Part shown: one piece after another, positions 46,024 through 57,790 of the stretch
Layout: each line of letters begins with the position of its first letter
Numbering within the stretch: position 1 is the first letter of the stretch
Source: Gnetum montanum
Taxonomy: Eukaryota; Streptophyta; Gnetopsida; Gnetales; Gnetaceae
NCBI GenBank assembly: GCA_015680685.1
Contig: MNCI01022139.1
Span: forward strand, 21,393-85,392
Direction of reading: 5' to 3'
DNA: 64,000 nt
Notes under the pieces: model-generated
What the model was told of the DNA's origin: nothing
The model's database searches: none
Seen by the model: only the letters and a program-made list of their open reading frames with translations
Made by a program: the position numbers and the translations under genes

Positions 46024-48513
46024 TAAGGTATGGATTTGAGAGGGATTTTAGTTTAAAGGGGACTCAGATAAAGGTGAGGTAGAGGAAAGTGGAGGAGCAA
46101 GGCTACCAACCACTAGTGTGTCTGAGGGATTTGGTGGACTGTGAGGTTGGAAGAAGTATCTTTTGTTTGATCGTGGTTCCAACCCACTTGGTTGGCTAAC
46201 CAATTACAAATTAACCATCCTCATAGCATTTCTTTGCTATGGTTGGGCTGGAAATTCACCTTGCATGGATGGAGTAGGTGGTAACTGTACAGGAGATGGA
46301 GGAGTAGGTGCAAGAACAAGAAGAGCATGAGGATAGTAAGTGGTGTCCCTCCTTACATATGGTGGTTGGTAAACTTCAGGAGGGTAGTGGTGAGGTTGGT
46401 AAGCAGCAACATGACCAAAATAGTCCCTTGGAGATGAAGGTTATTGAACATAATAACCATAGCGATCTAGTTATCGGTAGGGGTATTACTATCTTGAAGG
46501 TGCCAATGCCCACGATTGTGGTTGCTGCCACTACTAGTATAATTCATAGGGTTGCAGTGGAGTTCCACTTGGATAATACCGCCATGGTTGGTGGAACTGT
46601 CGAGAGTTGCCTTGTCGATAAGGCAATCTTTTGGTTGTTTTCCTTTGTGCAAGTCATGGATGTAAAGCATACACCCCAGATTCCTACAAGTGTGATACAA
46701 TTGGATAACATCCCTTAGGATGTTCATACTGGTAGGCATCACACTCGCCATCATCATCTGGTTCACTATCTACAACTGTCTCTATCAAAGCCATCTTACC
46801 CTTACCCTTGGATGTGGCACATTTAGCTTCCTTACGTCTTCGGTGCTCACGCTCACCACTTTATTCCTTAGACTCTTTAACAATTTTTAAAATAGCTTAA
46901 AACTTATTATCCATGTAGTCCCATAATTGGTCAACCTTAGCCGTAATTTTGGACTACAATTTCTAGAGTGGCAAGGTTTTCTAATTAGCCACCTCATCTA
47001 TTATTAACTCATCCTCACTGTCACAAAATTGAATCCCCCTTTTTCGAATGGAAGGATCCCTATTGTATTCCTCTGCATTTTCTTGCTTTCTCAATTCTCC
47101 CTCCTCCCTGGCTACCTAATCAATTAACTTTTGGATCTGATGGGTGCTTAACTCTGTTAGTATCCCTTGAGCATAGATGCCAAGGGTTTTTCTTGTTTTG
47201 GATTCTAACCTATCTGTTGATCAAGTTGAGAATATCCATGGCTGGAACACTTATGCAACAAAGAGTAGTATCAACCAATAGTAGCATCCAAGGGCTCATG
47301 GTTTTCTTGTTTCCACCCTTGGATTTGCTTCCTCAAGTTGGACACTTGGGAGTACATTTGATATTTGTCATTAAACAACTCTAACATCATATTCCATTGC
47401 CTGATTGATTTTGGTTCCAAGGATTGGTAATAGTTTTTGCCTTCCTAAATGAGTGTACTTGGAAATAATTTCAACTTCTACCAATTATTCTCAATATTTT
47501 GCAAGGCACATGCATCCTAGAAGGCTTGGAGATGATTTTGCGAATCAGCGTCGTAACCTCCCTCAAACTGAGGGATGTTGTTCATGTTCAGTCTCTTTAT
47601 TTTGCTATCTTTTACATGCCTTGTTGGGATCCTCATGGCCTTTACAATGTTTAACATGCTCTGAGCGACAAGTAGAGGTTCATCAAGGCCATAGTAATGG
47701 TGCCTACAATGCTCTCTACTAACCCTTCTTTCATGCTAGTGGATCTCTTTGGATTTCCCATGCCTCTGATTGTGACTATCTCGATGGTCTCTTCTATTTT
47801 TTGGGTCCTGTTAGTCACCTCCATCATGGTCATGCCCTCTATGACCATGATTTGAGCTAGATGAAGAAGAAAAAGATGATGAAGGGGAAGAGGAAGGAGG
47901 ACTTGCATCATGCCAATGCCTACCACCTTCTCTTTGATGATTACGACCACGATCGCGATCATGACTTTCATTTGTCACCTTATCATGACTTAATCATCTA
48001 GATCCATTTTTGTCATTGGATCCATTCTAACTAGAACTAGGATTATGAATTGTGGATTGCACATTCTGGTTGAGGCCCCCTTAACCAAAGTCAAAGAGAG
48101 GGATGTCACCAAAGGGAAAGCCCCCAAAGAACTGTTCACCTCCATCTAATGGGCCAAGCAGAGGTGGAAAAGTATTTGATCCCTTTCTCTTCAAAAGCTC
48201 ATGATGTTGCTCCAGCTAATGATCCCTTAACCTTTGTGCTTTAGTGGGATGGTAATCCCTTGAAATGGGATCTCACATCTCATGCTCCCCATGAAGATGT
48301 TGAAGTTCATGTCATGCAAGCATTAGTTGGAATAGATTGATCTAGTGACAACACAATGTTTTCTTCTATGTCGCGCCATTGTAGCATTTCATCTTGATGT
48401 AAGATGAAGGTGAAGTCTAGTACATACTCATCGGGATGAGCATATACCACCTAGTATTGTTGAGGCACTTGGTCTACCCTGGGCAGAGATAGACTCCTGT
48501 GAGAAAAAGACAT
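46024..48513 (-). pseudogene. gag (D2)
   Basis: The ATG at 48513 gives MSFSHRSLSLPRVDQ, then YAHPDEYVLDFTFILHQDEMLQWRDI, matching B2 gag. The tail reads DPYGYYVQ-like LDRYGYYVQ (near 46450). The zinc knuckle region near 46730 reads CDAYQYEHPKGC, with the second Cys changed to Tyr. Stops and frameshifts are frequent. It is the only gag besides B2 with both ends in view. Confidence 0.75.
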
Positions 48514-48660
48514 TTTATATTAATGAATCTATATGTAGTGTGTGGTGAAGATTTAATTTAGTTGTAATAATAAATTTATTTTTGTAAGATTCAACCTTTA
48601 GGGTTTGAACAATGAGGTTACTAAGCTTCACTAAGTTTAGATAGCACACATAGAACTAAA
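48514..48660 (-). other. 5' leader of D2
   Basis: 147 bp of AT-rich leader between primer site and gag ATG. It matches the leader at 4235-4394 after the missing primer site. No other signal seen. Confidence 0.55.
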
Positions 48661-48680
48661 GTCCCCGAGAACGGCACCAA
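48661..48680 (-). other. Primer-binding site (D2)
   Basis: On the minus strand ttggtgccgttctcggggac follows the LTR directly. Its TGG(T/C)GCCGTT...GGGGA pattern is the tRNA-Asp-type primer site known from Athila elements. It is the only clear primer site in the window. Confidence 0.75.
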
Positions 48681-49534
48681 TGATAAGTGGCGAGGTACCC
48701 CTATGTTAAACCATACGAATAATAGGTGTTCATGTGTAATCTGGTTGAATTCCATAGACTTTAATTACCAAGTACACCAGATCTAAACAGTGAGTTCGTG
48801 TTATTCGTTTATTGTCTTCCTAATCTCACTTGTGAAACGTAAGTGTATGGTTAAGTATGACTGAGGCATAAGATTTTTATCATTTTATGTTTTATCAATT
48901 TGATTTCCTAAAACAATAATGAAAGTGAGAGTAATTACATGCTAAGTGAACTATTGTCTAATCTAGCCTAACACAAGTAACCATCCCCACTTCCCAGACA
49001 CATCCGAAACTTCATGTAAACACTGCTAGGTTGTCAAACGTTAACCGTTTTTGAGCTACCAAGTGTCACACATATGTTTGAAGGGGTCATGTTTGTGTAT
49101 TTTAATTAGTTTTCTAATTAATAAAAATTAATTTCTGAATGAATAATGTTAAATGTGAACTACATGAAATCACAATGTATAAATGCATAAAGAAAGAAAG
49201 TCTCAAGTGCTGTAAGGATGAATCAAAGAGCTCGTCTTTATTGCCAACACAATGGTGTGTTCAGGTATATCAATGCTTGAATAAAGATCCAATTACACTT
49301 AGAACTCATGTTGTGGGCACTTGGAAAATATTCTAACTCTCGAATGAACAAACTGCAAGAATTTTGCTAGTTAACTTCAAAAACTACCCCCCAAATCATG
49401 TGCCCAAGGGCTGTATTTATAGGACCAAGAGTATCTTGTGATATTTCATGCCCGATATCCCATCTTGGGACCTAATATCACATACCTAATATCGTGTATT
49501 CAATATTGGGGCTCATGTAGAACATGATTCATCA
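48681..49534 (-). repeat. 5' LTR of D2 (854 bp)
   Basis: On the minus strand it runs TGATGAATC...CCACTTATCA. The TATA box is at 49414-49425 (cctataaata), preceded by degenerate GATAT(C) words. The flanking five bases on the right are gtaga; the left partner is lost. Confidence 0.75.
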
Positions 49535-50020
49535 GTAGAGGATGGTGATATCTTTAATTTTTATAGATGTGTCTCCCTATTAGTTGTTTCAAAACATGTA
49601 AGTCTTCCCTATGTACCATTCTCCATTATTGGAATATGGGAGACCCTTGTAATTGCATGTGGACTTCTTTTGGCACTAGTTCCAAAAAGGGTCCAAAGTT
49701 CAATTCGTGGAGAATAGAGCTTTGAACCTCCTTGATTATGATCTTTTCCAAGCAAGCCTCCGTGAGGGTAACTTCAAGGTTATGCCTTGGCCTAGGGGCT
49801 TCATCTTGCTTGGATTGTCTTATTTCTACCATGGGAATCTTTTGGATAGATTCCACTTTTGGCTCCTCCCAAAGAGGTCCTGTTGCATGGGTTGCCTTAG
49901 TTACTTTCACTTGGACACTACTGTGACTAGTGTTGTTGGCTCCTTCCTCCTCTTAGTCACTTCTCCTTAGGTTGGAAAGGCCCTCCCACTTGTAGTCCTC
50001 TCTTTGGTGCTATTTATGAC
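49535..50020 (-). pseudogene. ORF3 N-terminal remnant (D4)
   Basis: The frame 49910-49626 contains EEPKVESIQKIPMVEI, DEAPRPRHNLEVTLTEACLE and LHELNFGPFLE, clearly the conserved block of D1 ORF3. The start codon in the aligned position (about 50010) is ATA. The D2 LTR cuts the ORF off on the left, so D2 inserted into D4. The rest of D4 on that side is not in view. Confidence 0.65.
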
Positions 50021-50540
50021 CATAAGCGTAACCCAATATTAGCTTTTTACTTTATAAATTTTAGTTATTTTGATACCTTTTTTATTAGATTGGGTTATAC
50101 TTAAGGCTTGTTTGTGATTTTGACAAGTTATATTATTTTAATTTTAATATTATTTTATTGATTAGCTAACATATGTTGTTTGTTAGGCTTAACCCACTTG
50201 GGATGAGTAATTTAATATAATTTTCATGGGTAAACCTTGGAGGGTTAGAAAAATTTCCTAGAAAAACCAAAGGTTTATATGCCTCATGACATAAAGCTTA
50301 CCTTTCGTAGCTTAAGGATCAAAAAATAGGATGAATTGGGTTAGTAGTTTGAGAGTTATAACTCTTTGAAGGTTGTTGGGCATTGAAAAATTGAAACACT
50401 CCTATAGTGTTTATGAGAATTGGTGCAAAAATAACTAAGTTTCATGCATATATATAGTGTTTTTATGCTGTGTCAATGGGAATGCATTGACTCATTCCAT
50501 TGTATCAATGAGGATGTGTTAATGCAATTGTTCATAGCCA
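50021..50540 (-). promoter_or_regulatory. Leader and internal promoter-like module of D4 ORF3
   Basis: TATA-like ctatatatatg (50447-50457, minus strand) about 435 bp upstream of the ORF3 start position, homologous in flanks and spacing to D1. The adjoining 50474-50503 carries an imperfect palindrome caatgggaatg / cattccattg. Confidence 0.5.
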
Positions 50541-51220
50541 ACTTTTGCATAGGAAAAATGAGAAATTTTGGATGAGTTTGGGGATGAAACAAGAGCCCAA
50601 TTGAAGCTAGAAAAACACAAAAGGATGTTAAAAAATAGAAGAGGGTTGGAAGTTCATTGGAAGAGGAAAATGGATTAGATTTGGATGAATGATTAGTGCC
50701 AAACGAAAGCAAAACTAGACATTTGGAATGCAAGTTAGTGAGATCGATTACAGAAAGGACCGAAGGATTGGAAGTTTAACTTAAGGAGACTAAAGGGTAT
50801 ACAATTGGGTCCTTCCCAAAGTAGGCTTATACTTATGATGCCCTTGCATGCTCTCATCACGAGGAGTCTATAGATGCCAAGGATGATTAATGGTCACTAG
50901 AAGTTAAAATTCAAATCCACTAGAGAGATCATCTGAGGATTATGCCACTTGCCATAAAAAATACATTGATTAATCATGATAGGAGGCAATGAAGTGGTCA
51001 GTGATTAGATAAGAATGATGGTAGAGAGAGAATGATAAAATATCCTTATCCTAGTCACATGAAGTCCCTATAAATTGTAGGGTTAAGATGATTTGACACC
51101 ATCACATCCTTAGCTCAAACCAAGTCCATCCATATTTAATAACTTTGCATTGTCATATCTTGACCCTTCAACCATCAAGAGTTTATAACAAATGTATCAT
51201 GGTCCTTGAAATAAAAATAT
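50541..51220 (-). other. 3' UTR remnant of D4
   Basis: Non-coding; follows the same path as 10641-11250 (ggtccttcccaaagtagg near 50810; gatgattaatggt near 50880). Similarity fades near 51220, and 51220-51360 could not be assigned. Confidence 0.5.
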
Positions 51221-51359
51221 ATTTGCCAATAGAGTACCATGTTTGAACTATTCAATAACAAATATCAAACATACTCTAGAGTATTTAAGTTGTGAAGGCA
51301 CATTCAAGGATGGAAATAGGAAAATCATGAGGCCTTGGATGTGACCATGGGTAGGTACT

Positions 51360-52640
51360 ACTCTTTATTACACCAATGCCTAAGCCATGAATAGTTTCAA
51401 AGGAAGCAACTTTGCCATATCATACATAGAATATGGAATAGGACAAGGGAAATCCTTGGGGTCTATGCCCAAGAAAGACTCTTTGAAATACGGGCCCATT
51501 AGATTCAAAGGCTAATAGGACAAGTGGCTAAAGAAGAAGAGAAGCTCAAAAACATGAGAGTGTAGAGTTGTATAACAAGAATCCCTTCATTCATAAAAGG
51601 GAGATGTGTTTCTATGATTTAGAGGGAGAAACACCTCTTGATGAAGTGGTGCAAAGGAAGACCTTGTTGATATAAAAAATTATCATTAAAATATTAGCTA
51701 AGATTGATAAAATATGGAAGTTCCTGAATGAGAAGTTCCAAACAGCTCTTAAAATTACAGGAAAAAGAGTGGACCAAGGGAGTAGTCTTCAATACAAAAG
51801 GAGAAAGAATGATACAGAAAAGAATTACCATTAGCAAAAGGATAAAGCTGCAGTGGTCCAAGAGGTTGCAAATTCTGAAATAGATGATGATAGATGCAAC
51901 ATCTACCAATATGAATATCATAAGGGATTTTGTCTAATGTTTTCACCTTTGCAAGAGTTTGAGGTGCATGCATTAAATCCAAAATTTACCAAATGACAAA
52001 CACCTAGGTAGTTTACCTTATCCATAAGGTAACTACAAGTAGTAGTTCCACCAACCAATAGATTATTTGAGCAAAGCGCCTTCTCAACCTCAGGAGCAAC
52101 ACTAGTAGTGGCAACATACATAACCATGGGGGATGCCACCACCATAGTAGTAGTATCCTTATAGGTAGCTAGACCCTTATGGATATTATGTCTAATAGCC
52201 TGTATCTACTCATGATTCATTCAACCACGCCTCCTTCTCTCACCACCACTATCCTTTGGAATATTATAGAGTACCTTCTCCAAGGGAAAAGTCTTTTTTT
52301 TCCTTTTCCTCCTCTATATTGCTCAATAGTCCCTACATCATCAACTACCATACCCTTATCACTTGCTTCACCTATGTAGGGAAAAATTCCATTGCAACCA
52401 TAGCAGCAAAACATTGAGAGGGTAGTAAAATTACAACCGAATATTCATTTGAGTTATTTTGAACAAAATCCTTAAAAGAGATCATTCATTAAAGCAAATA
52501 GTCCCACAAAACCCTCACAGATACCTGTGGCTATTAACCTTGTCTCATGTACCTTTGAAAAGATATTCAAGCCACCTTCAAACCAAAATTCCTTTAATAT
52601 TTATACTATCATGTTGATCCATGCATTTAAAAATTAGATA
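51360..52640 (+). pseudogene. gag, C-terminal two thirds (E)
   Basis: A basic middle region, then a zinc-knuckle relic CNIYQYEYHKGFC (about 51898-51936, second Cys changed to Tyr), LQEFEVHALNPKF and the tail with LDPYGYYV (about 52170-52190). It aligns with B2 gag 19600-20420. Frames shift repeatedly. Confidence 0.65.
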
Positions 52641-53420
52641 AATGTTGGCCATCTTTCTAGGAAGTGATATGATCCTAAAATTCTCCTTATTTATTTACAT
52701 ATGGGAAGGACTGATCCCTCTAAGACTTTGTTGGATTTAGATTCCTGGATAAACTTAATCTTCCAAGTAATGTATAGACTTGGAACTTGCCTCTTCTCAA
52801 GAAAAGTAATATCAAACTAGAACTTACAAATTAGTCCATAACTATTCCTTTGGGGCTAGTGGAGGACATCATAACCATTGTTTATGGATGGTCATATTTT
52901 GCAGATATCCTTGTAATCCATGTGGATAATTGTAAGGGGAAATTTCCTATCATTATGGTAAGGGCTTGGCAAAGCATCATAGATGCCAAGATGGGGATTA
53001 GAGACCTTCCCTTGGAAGTATCCAAGAAAAATGAATTTGGAAAAATGGAGAAGAAGAAAGTTCCATCCATCACATACGGTGACACAAGGTGCCATTATAT
53101 GTAGAAAATATGGATAGTGAAAGGAAAATCTATCCAAGAATGTAACTAGTATGCCAAAAAAATAGTCATTCAAAAGTGCCTCTATGTGGTAACCATAAAA
53201 TAGGAAGGTACCTAGTGGCTAACATCAGAACATTGAGCTAAATACACAATATGCATGGAACCATTAGAAAGCGTCATAAGTGCCTACATTAAGAATATGA
53301 ATAAAATGGAGTAGCTCCATAGGCAACTATCCCACATGAAAAATGAAATGGATTAGGGAGAGTTGGAAATCCTGGATTACTTCAAGTAGAAACCCCTTGA
53401 ATTGAAAGCTTTATTGACAA
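52641..53420 (+). pseudogene. Protease and linker (E)
   Basis: The catalytic site reads LLDLDSWINLI (near 52730), so the Gly of Asp-Ser-Gly is lost. The C-terminal half 52850-53104 is open: MGLVEDIITIVYGWSYFADI, FPIIMVRAWQSIID. The linker to RT follows. Confidence 0.7.
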
Positions 53421-54840
53421 CCTTGGAATATCATTTTCTTAATAATGGTAAGTTGATAATCATTAATGCCAACCTTGATCATGATACGAAAAAGAAGTTG
53501 TTGAAAGTGATGAAAAAATTGTCAACAACCTTTGCATGGTCACATCATGAACTAATAGGGATATATGCATGGATATGCTAGCATTGAATCTATACAGACT
53601 CTTCCATGAAGCCAAAGAGGTAACCACAGAGAAGGGTGAATCCAAAACTTAAGCAAGTTGTTAAGGAAGAATGAGAATAACTTGTTAAGATTGGGTTCTT
53701 ATATCCAATTGCACACAATGAATGGGTTAGCCCATTCATGATTGTACCTAAGAAAGAAGGAAAGTGAAGAGTTTGTATAGATTGCAGATTTTTGAACATG
53801 GTAACCTTCAAAGATCATTTTCCATGGCCATTTGTTGATCAAGTGTTGGACATCATCATAAGACATTGCTATTACAACTTTCTAGATTATTATAGTGGCT
53901 ATAACTAAATCCATATCACACTAGAGGATTAGGCCAATACAACATTCACAAGTCCCTAGGTGATTTTTGCATACAAAAAGATGCCCTTTGGCTTGTGCAA
54001 CACTCCTACTACTTTCCAATGCTTCATGCTTAGCATCTTTTAAGAACAAATTGGTAGTAGAGTAGAAGTCTTCATCAATGACTTATCTACCTATGGTACC
54101 ACTTTTGAGCAAGCCTTGGACCATCTTGAGTAAGTGCTTCAATGATGTGTAAATATTAATCTAAAGGTCAACTGGTAGAAAAGCCACATGATGGTCTAAG
54201 AGGGCATAGTTTTAGGGCACCAGATTTTAGAAAAGGAATAGAGGTGAACTCAGAGGAAGTATAGGTCATTGAAGGAATTACAAGACATTTTGAAATGTTT
54301 AAAGATGTAAGGTCACTCCTTGGGCATACTGGTTATTATCAATGTTTCATCAATAATTTCTCAAGAATTGCTAAGCTGTTGGTTGAGCTGACAAAGAAGG
54401 ATGCATCCTTCAACTTGAATAAGGAATGCAAACTAGCATTCTAGCAATTAAAGCAAAAATTCATAGAGACTCCCATTCTATATGTTCTAGATTGATCTAG
54501 AACCTTTCACATCATGAAAGATTCATTTAATTATGCATTAGGGATTGTGCTTACACAATTGGACAATCAAAAACATCCTTATTACATCAATTGTAGAAGG
54601 AGAAGCATTGTTGGGGCATAGTTGAATTACATTACCATGGAGAAGGAGCTCATGGCAATGGTGTATTCCTTAGAGAAATTCAAGCATTATGTTCAAGGAT
54701 ATTAGATCTTTCTACACATAGGCCATAGTGCCATTAGGTTCCTAATGAATAAGCTAGTAGTGAGCCCTTGTGTGATATAGTGGTTGGTGATTCTACAAGA
54801 GTTTTATCTCAGAATGATGGAGAATGTGGTCATTGATCAG
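53421..54840 (+). pseudogene. Reverse transcriptase and RNase H (E)
   Basis: NEWVSPFMIVPKKEGK (53720-53765), RFLNMVTFKDHFPWPFVDQVL, YYSGYN, MPFGLCNTPTTFQCFML (53980-54030). The catalytic box reads FINDLS (near 54075), with the first Asp changed to Asn. RNase H lies at about 54500-54760 (EKELMAMVYSLEKFKHYV near 54650). Many stops. Confidence 0.75.
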
Positions 54841-56280
54841 TTGTCTTGATTATGATGGAGCTGCAAAGGGGACAAGGAATCTTTATCCAATTAATTTCTA
54901 GATGAAATCCTCTTTGCAAAAGCTGCTGAAGTTCAAGATTTCACATGTCCTAATTGGTGTAATGAATTCTTCAATAATCTGCTCACTTAGGAGACTGCTT
55001 AAGAATGGAATAACAAGAAGAAATAATAGTTTATTCACCAAGTTAGGCATTACATGGAGATGAAAGATAACCTTTACAATGTTTGTGCCAATGGATGGGT
55101 ACGATGATGCGTGCTTGATGTTGATTAACTATTGATCCTCCAGGATGCTCATGAAAGTCCTTACAAGGACCATTATGTAGGGAGGAGTATGACTATGAAA
55201 ATACTACAAGTAAGATACTTTTCTTTGATAATCTTCTAGTACACTCATCAATTTTCCTGTTCATGCAAGTGTTGTTAAAGAGATGGAGGGATAACTGTAT
55301 GAATGGAAGGACCCCAACAAGGGATCCAACCACTAGAGCCTTTTGATCTATGGTCCATTGACTTTGTGGGATCCATCAACCCCTTGTTTAATGGGAAGGC
55401 ATACATCATAATAACAATTGATTATTGCACCAAGAAAGGTTGAAGCTACTACTATCACCAACTATTCATCTTCTACTACAACACAATTTATTTAGCAAAG
55501 TGTGGTAAATAGATTTAGTGTACCTAGGACACTTATTTCTAGTAATGGAACTCATTTTATAGGTGCTACTTTTTGGAATATGATGCAACACTTAGGGGTG
55601 GAACATAAATTGACAACTCCATATCATCCTTAATTTTATGGTCAAGTCAAAGTTACTAACAAGGAAATAACTAGGATACTAACACATACAATTAGTAAAT
55701 ATAGGAAGGATTAGAGCATAAAATTCAACAATGCTTTATGTGCTTGTCAATCAAGCTAGAAACTTCCCATTAGTTATTTACCTTATGAGTTGGTGTATGA
55801 AAAACTACCAATACTTCCAATCCAAGTTGAGCCTCATACACTCTCAATAGCTTGTGAGCTTTACCTTAATCTAAGTTTAGCATAAATGGAATGCCTAATA
55901 ATACTAAATGTGGTAGGTGAGAATTGACAAGTAGCCTTATCAATGAATGGAGTGCATAAGGCACATGCCAAACAATAACATGACACACAAATAAGCCAAG
56001 TTAAATTTAAACTGAGAGATAAGGTTCTTTATTAAAACCCCATGCATGTACCAAAACATACCAAGTTTCAAACACTATGAAAAGGATCTTAAATCATTCA
56101 TATAACTTTTTCTTCTAATGGCATGATAATTTACCATCATATAAGCCTAGAGAAACAACTATTAGTTGACATCCAATAAGTGAAGCCTTTTTTGGAACCT
56201 AGGATAATTAGTAGCACTAACACCTCAACAAGTGGACAAGCACACTTTATTTTTTAGATCTTCTCCTTTCAACTCAGTCA
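54841..56280 (+). pseudogene. Integrase (E)
   Basis: DLWSIDFVGS keeps the first Asp (about 55360); the second is Ser (LISSNGTHF, about 55537); the Glu is Lys (YGQVKVTNKEI, about 55640). The C-terminal part reads KFKLRDKVLY and the polyprotein ends FSFQLSHGGGG near 56290. Confidence 0.75.
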
Positions 56281-56967
56281 TGGGGGAGGTGGCTAACCAT
56301 TTTAACATTTTGTGAAGGCTACCCAAATTTTCACCTTTTTTTTTACATCATTCTTCATATGTTTTTCCATTTTCTTGAATATTTTATTCCTTACTTTATA
56401 TATTCTATTTTATTTTTTATCTTATGTGTTGTTTTATTCTGTTCATTATGAAATCTCGAGTTTTTTCCATGGCTACTACTAATGCTAGAAGTTAATTAAT
56501 GCAATATTTAATGTTATGATTGATTGCTAAATGACCAAATTTTATCTCTGGATTATGTCCTTGAATTAACATATTGTTAATTTTTTCATGATATCAAGCA
56601 GTGAGTCCACAACATCTATCCATTCCATCTACTCTATGAAGCTTTGTATCATGGAGCATGAGGTCCTTTCATAACTGCAACTTAAAGTAATCAATGATCT
56701 TGCTGCTTAACGAACTTGAAATAGACTAAGTAGGAATGGACAAGGATGTAACTTCAAGAGGATTTTCCATCTTTTATTTCTAGTTTCTTTCTTGAGTTTT
56801 ATGATTTTTTCCATTGGTCTCTCACCACTCCTATTGTTGACCATACTAAGAAGAATGTCTTTGCATGGTGCAGTTCCTGTGAAAAAAAAAACAAACATAA
56901 AGAACACGAGAATTCAAGGGACATCCCTTAGAAAAAATAATGGGCTACAGGCACTGGTTATGGGGCT
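56281..56967 (+). other. T-rich tract and 3' UTR start of E
   Basis: The T-rich tract (56325-56450) and UTR parallel B1 1345-2090, including tttgcatggtgcagttc (56860) and ggctacaggcactggttatg (56943). It stops at the LTR of D3. No coding sequence. Confidence 0.65.
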
Positions 56968-57790
56968 TGATGAGTGGTGAGGTACCCCTACACCCAACCA
57001 TACGAATCACTAAGGCATTACATACGATTTGATTGAATTTTGTGGACCTATAGTTATCTCATACATTAGTTTCTCTAGGAAGTGAAATGACATTGAGAAC
57101 ATTCGTTGTCTTTCCAACTACACTATATTCATTGTCATACATTAGTATCTCTAAGAAGTGTAATTGAAGTATATGAATTTTTGTCATTTTATATTTTATG
57201 GATGTAATCGCCTACAACAAAAATAAGGGTAGAGTAGATTGAAACTAATGTTTATTGCCTATCTAGCCTAACACAAGTAACCATTCCACTTTCCTGAACA
57301 CATATAGGACTACTAGGCTACCAAAGGCTAAGCGTTGCTAGGTTACCAATTTCTATATGAATTTTCAAAGTAGTTATGCTCATGTTCATTAATTGCTAAA
57401 AATAAATTACTTAATCAAATGCATTAAAGTAAAGAACAAGAAAGTAAAATGCATTAAAGAAAATATTAATCTATTCTCAGTGTTGCAAGGATTGTCAAAA
57501 GAGTTTATAACCCCATGACTAAATGAAACCTTATCCTCGACTGAAAAAGTGGAGGAACAAGTTNAGGAGCTTAGAAAATATCCTAACTCTGAGGAAAATA
57601 GATTGTAAGAGCTTCATTACCTTGCTTGAAAATTGAAAACTAAACTATTCAAAACTGACTCAAAATAGGAGCCCAGGTGCAGTATTTATAGACTTGGGGA
57701 ATATACCCTGACGTCAGATATCTAACCTCAGATCTAGGCCCCGACATCACGTATGCAACATCGCGACCAACATCAAATAGTGATTCCTCA
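56968..57790 (-). repeat. 3' LTR of D3 (823 bp as assembled)
   Basis: On the minus strand TGAGGAATC...CACTCATCA. TATA box at 57683-57693 (tctataaatac), preceded by gacgtcagatatc-type palindromic words. The middle is disturbed at the N (57564), where a 57-bp copy of the polypurine-tract region replaces the expected LTR sequence. Confidence 0.75.
57507..57563. other. 57-bp misplaced copy before the N at 57564 (D3 LTR)
   Basis: 57507-57563 is identical to 57790-57846. It interrupts the LTR where D1 has about 90 bp of ordinary R/U5 sequence, so it looks like a false join at a contig end. Confidence 0.75.

Larger units (their letters stand above)
16330..49534 (-). mobile_element. Element D2: Athila-like element split by B2
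   Basis: The left piece (to 17803) is 3' UTR; the right piece (42291-49534) holds T-rich tract, integrase, RNase H, RT, protease, gag, leader, primer site and 5' LTR, all on the minus strand. B2 sits inside it with the TSD aatat on both sides, inside the T-rich tract. The 3' LTR is missing. The right end lies in the ORF3 region of D4. Confidence 0.8.
51360..56967 (+). mobile_element. Element E: Athila-like relic without LTRs
   Basis: Plus-strand gag (partial), protease, RT, RNase H, integrase, T-rich tract and start of the 3' UTR, in the order of D2 but the opposite orientation. The left end is undefined; the right end is cut by the D3 LTR at 56968. It is the most decayed pol-bearing copy here. 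Confidence 0.75.

Noticed and set aside
49707-49970. Plus-strand open frame of 87 codons
   Set aside because: Shadow of the D4 ORF3 remnant on the minus strand.
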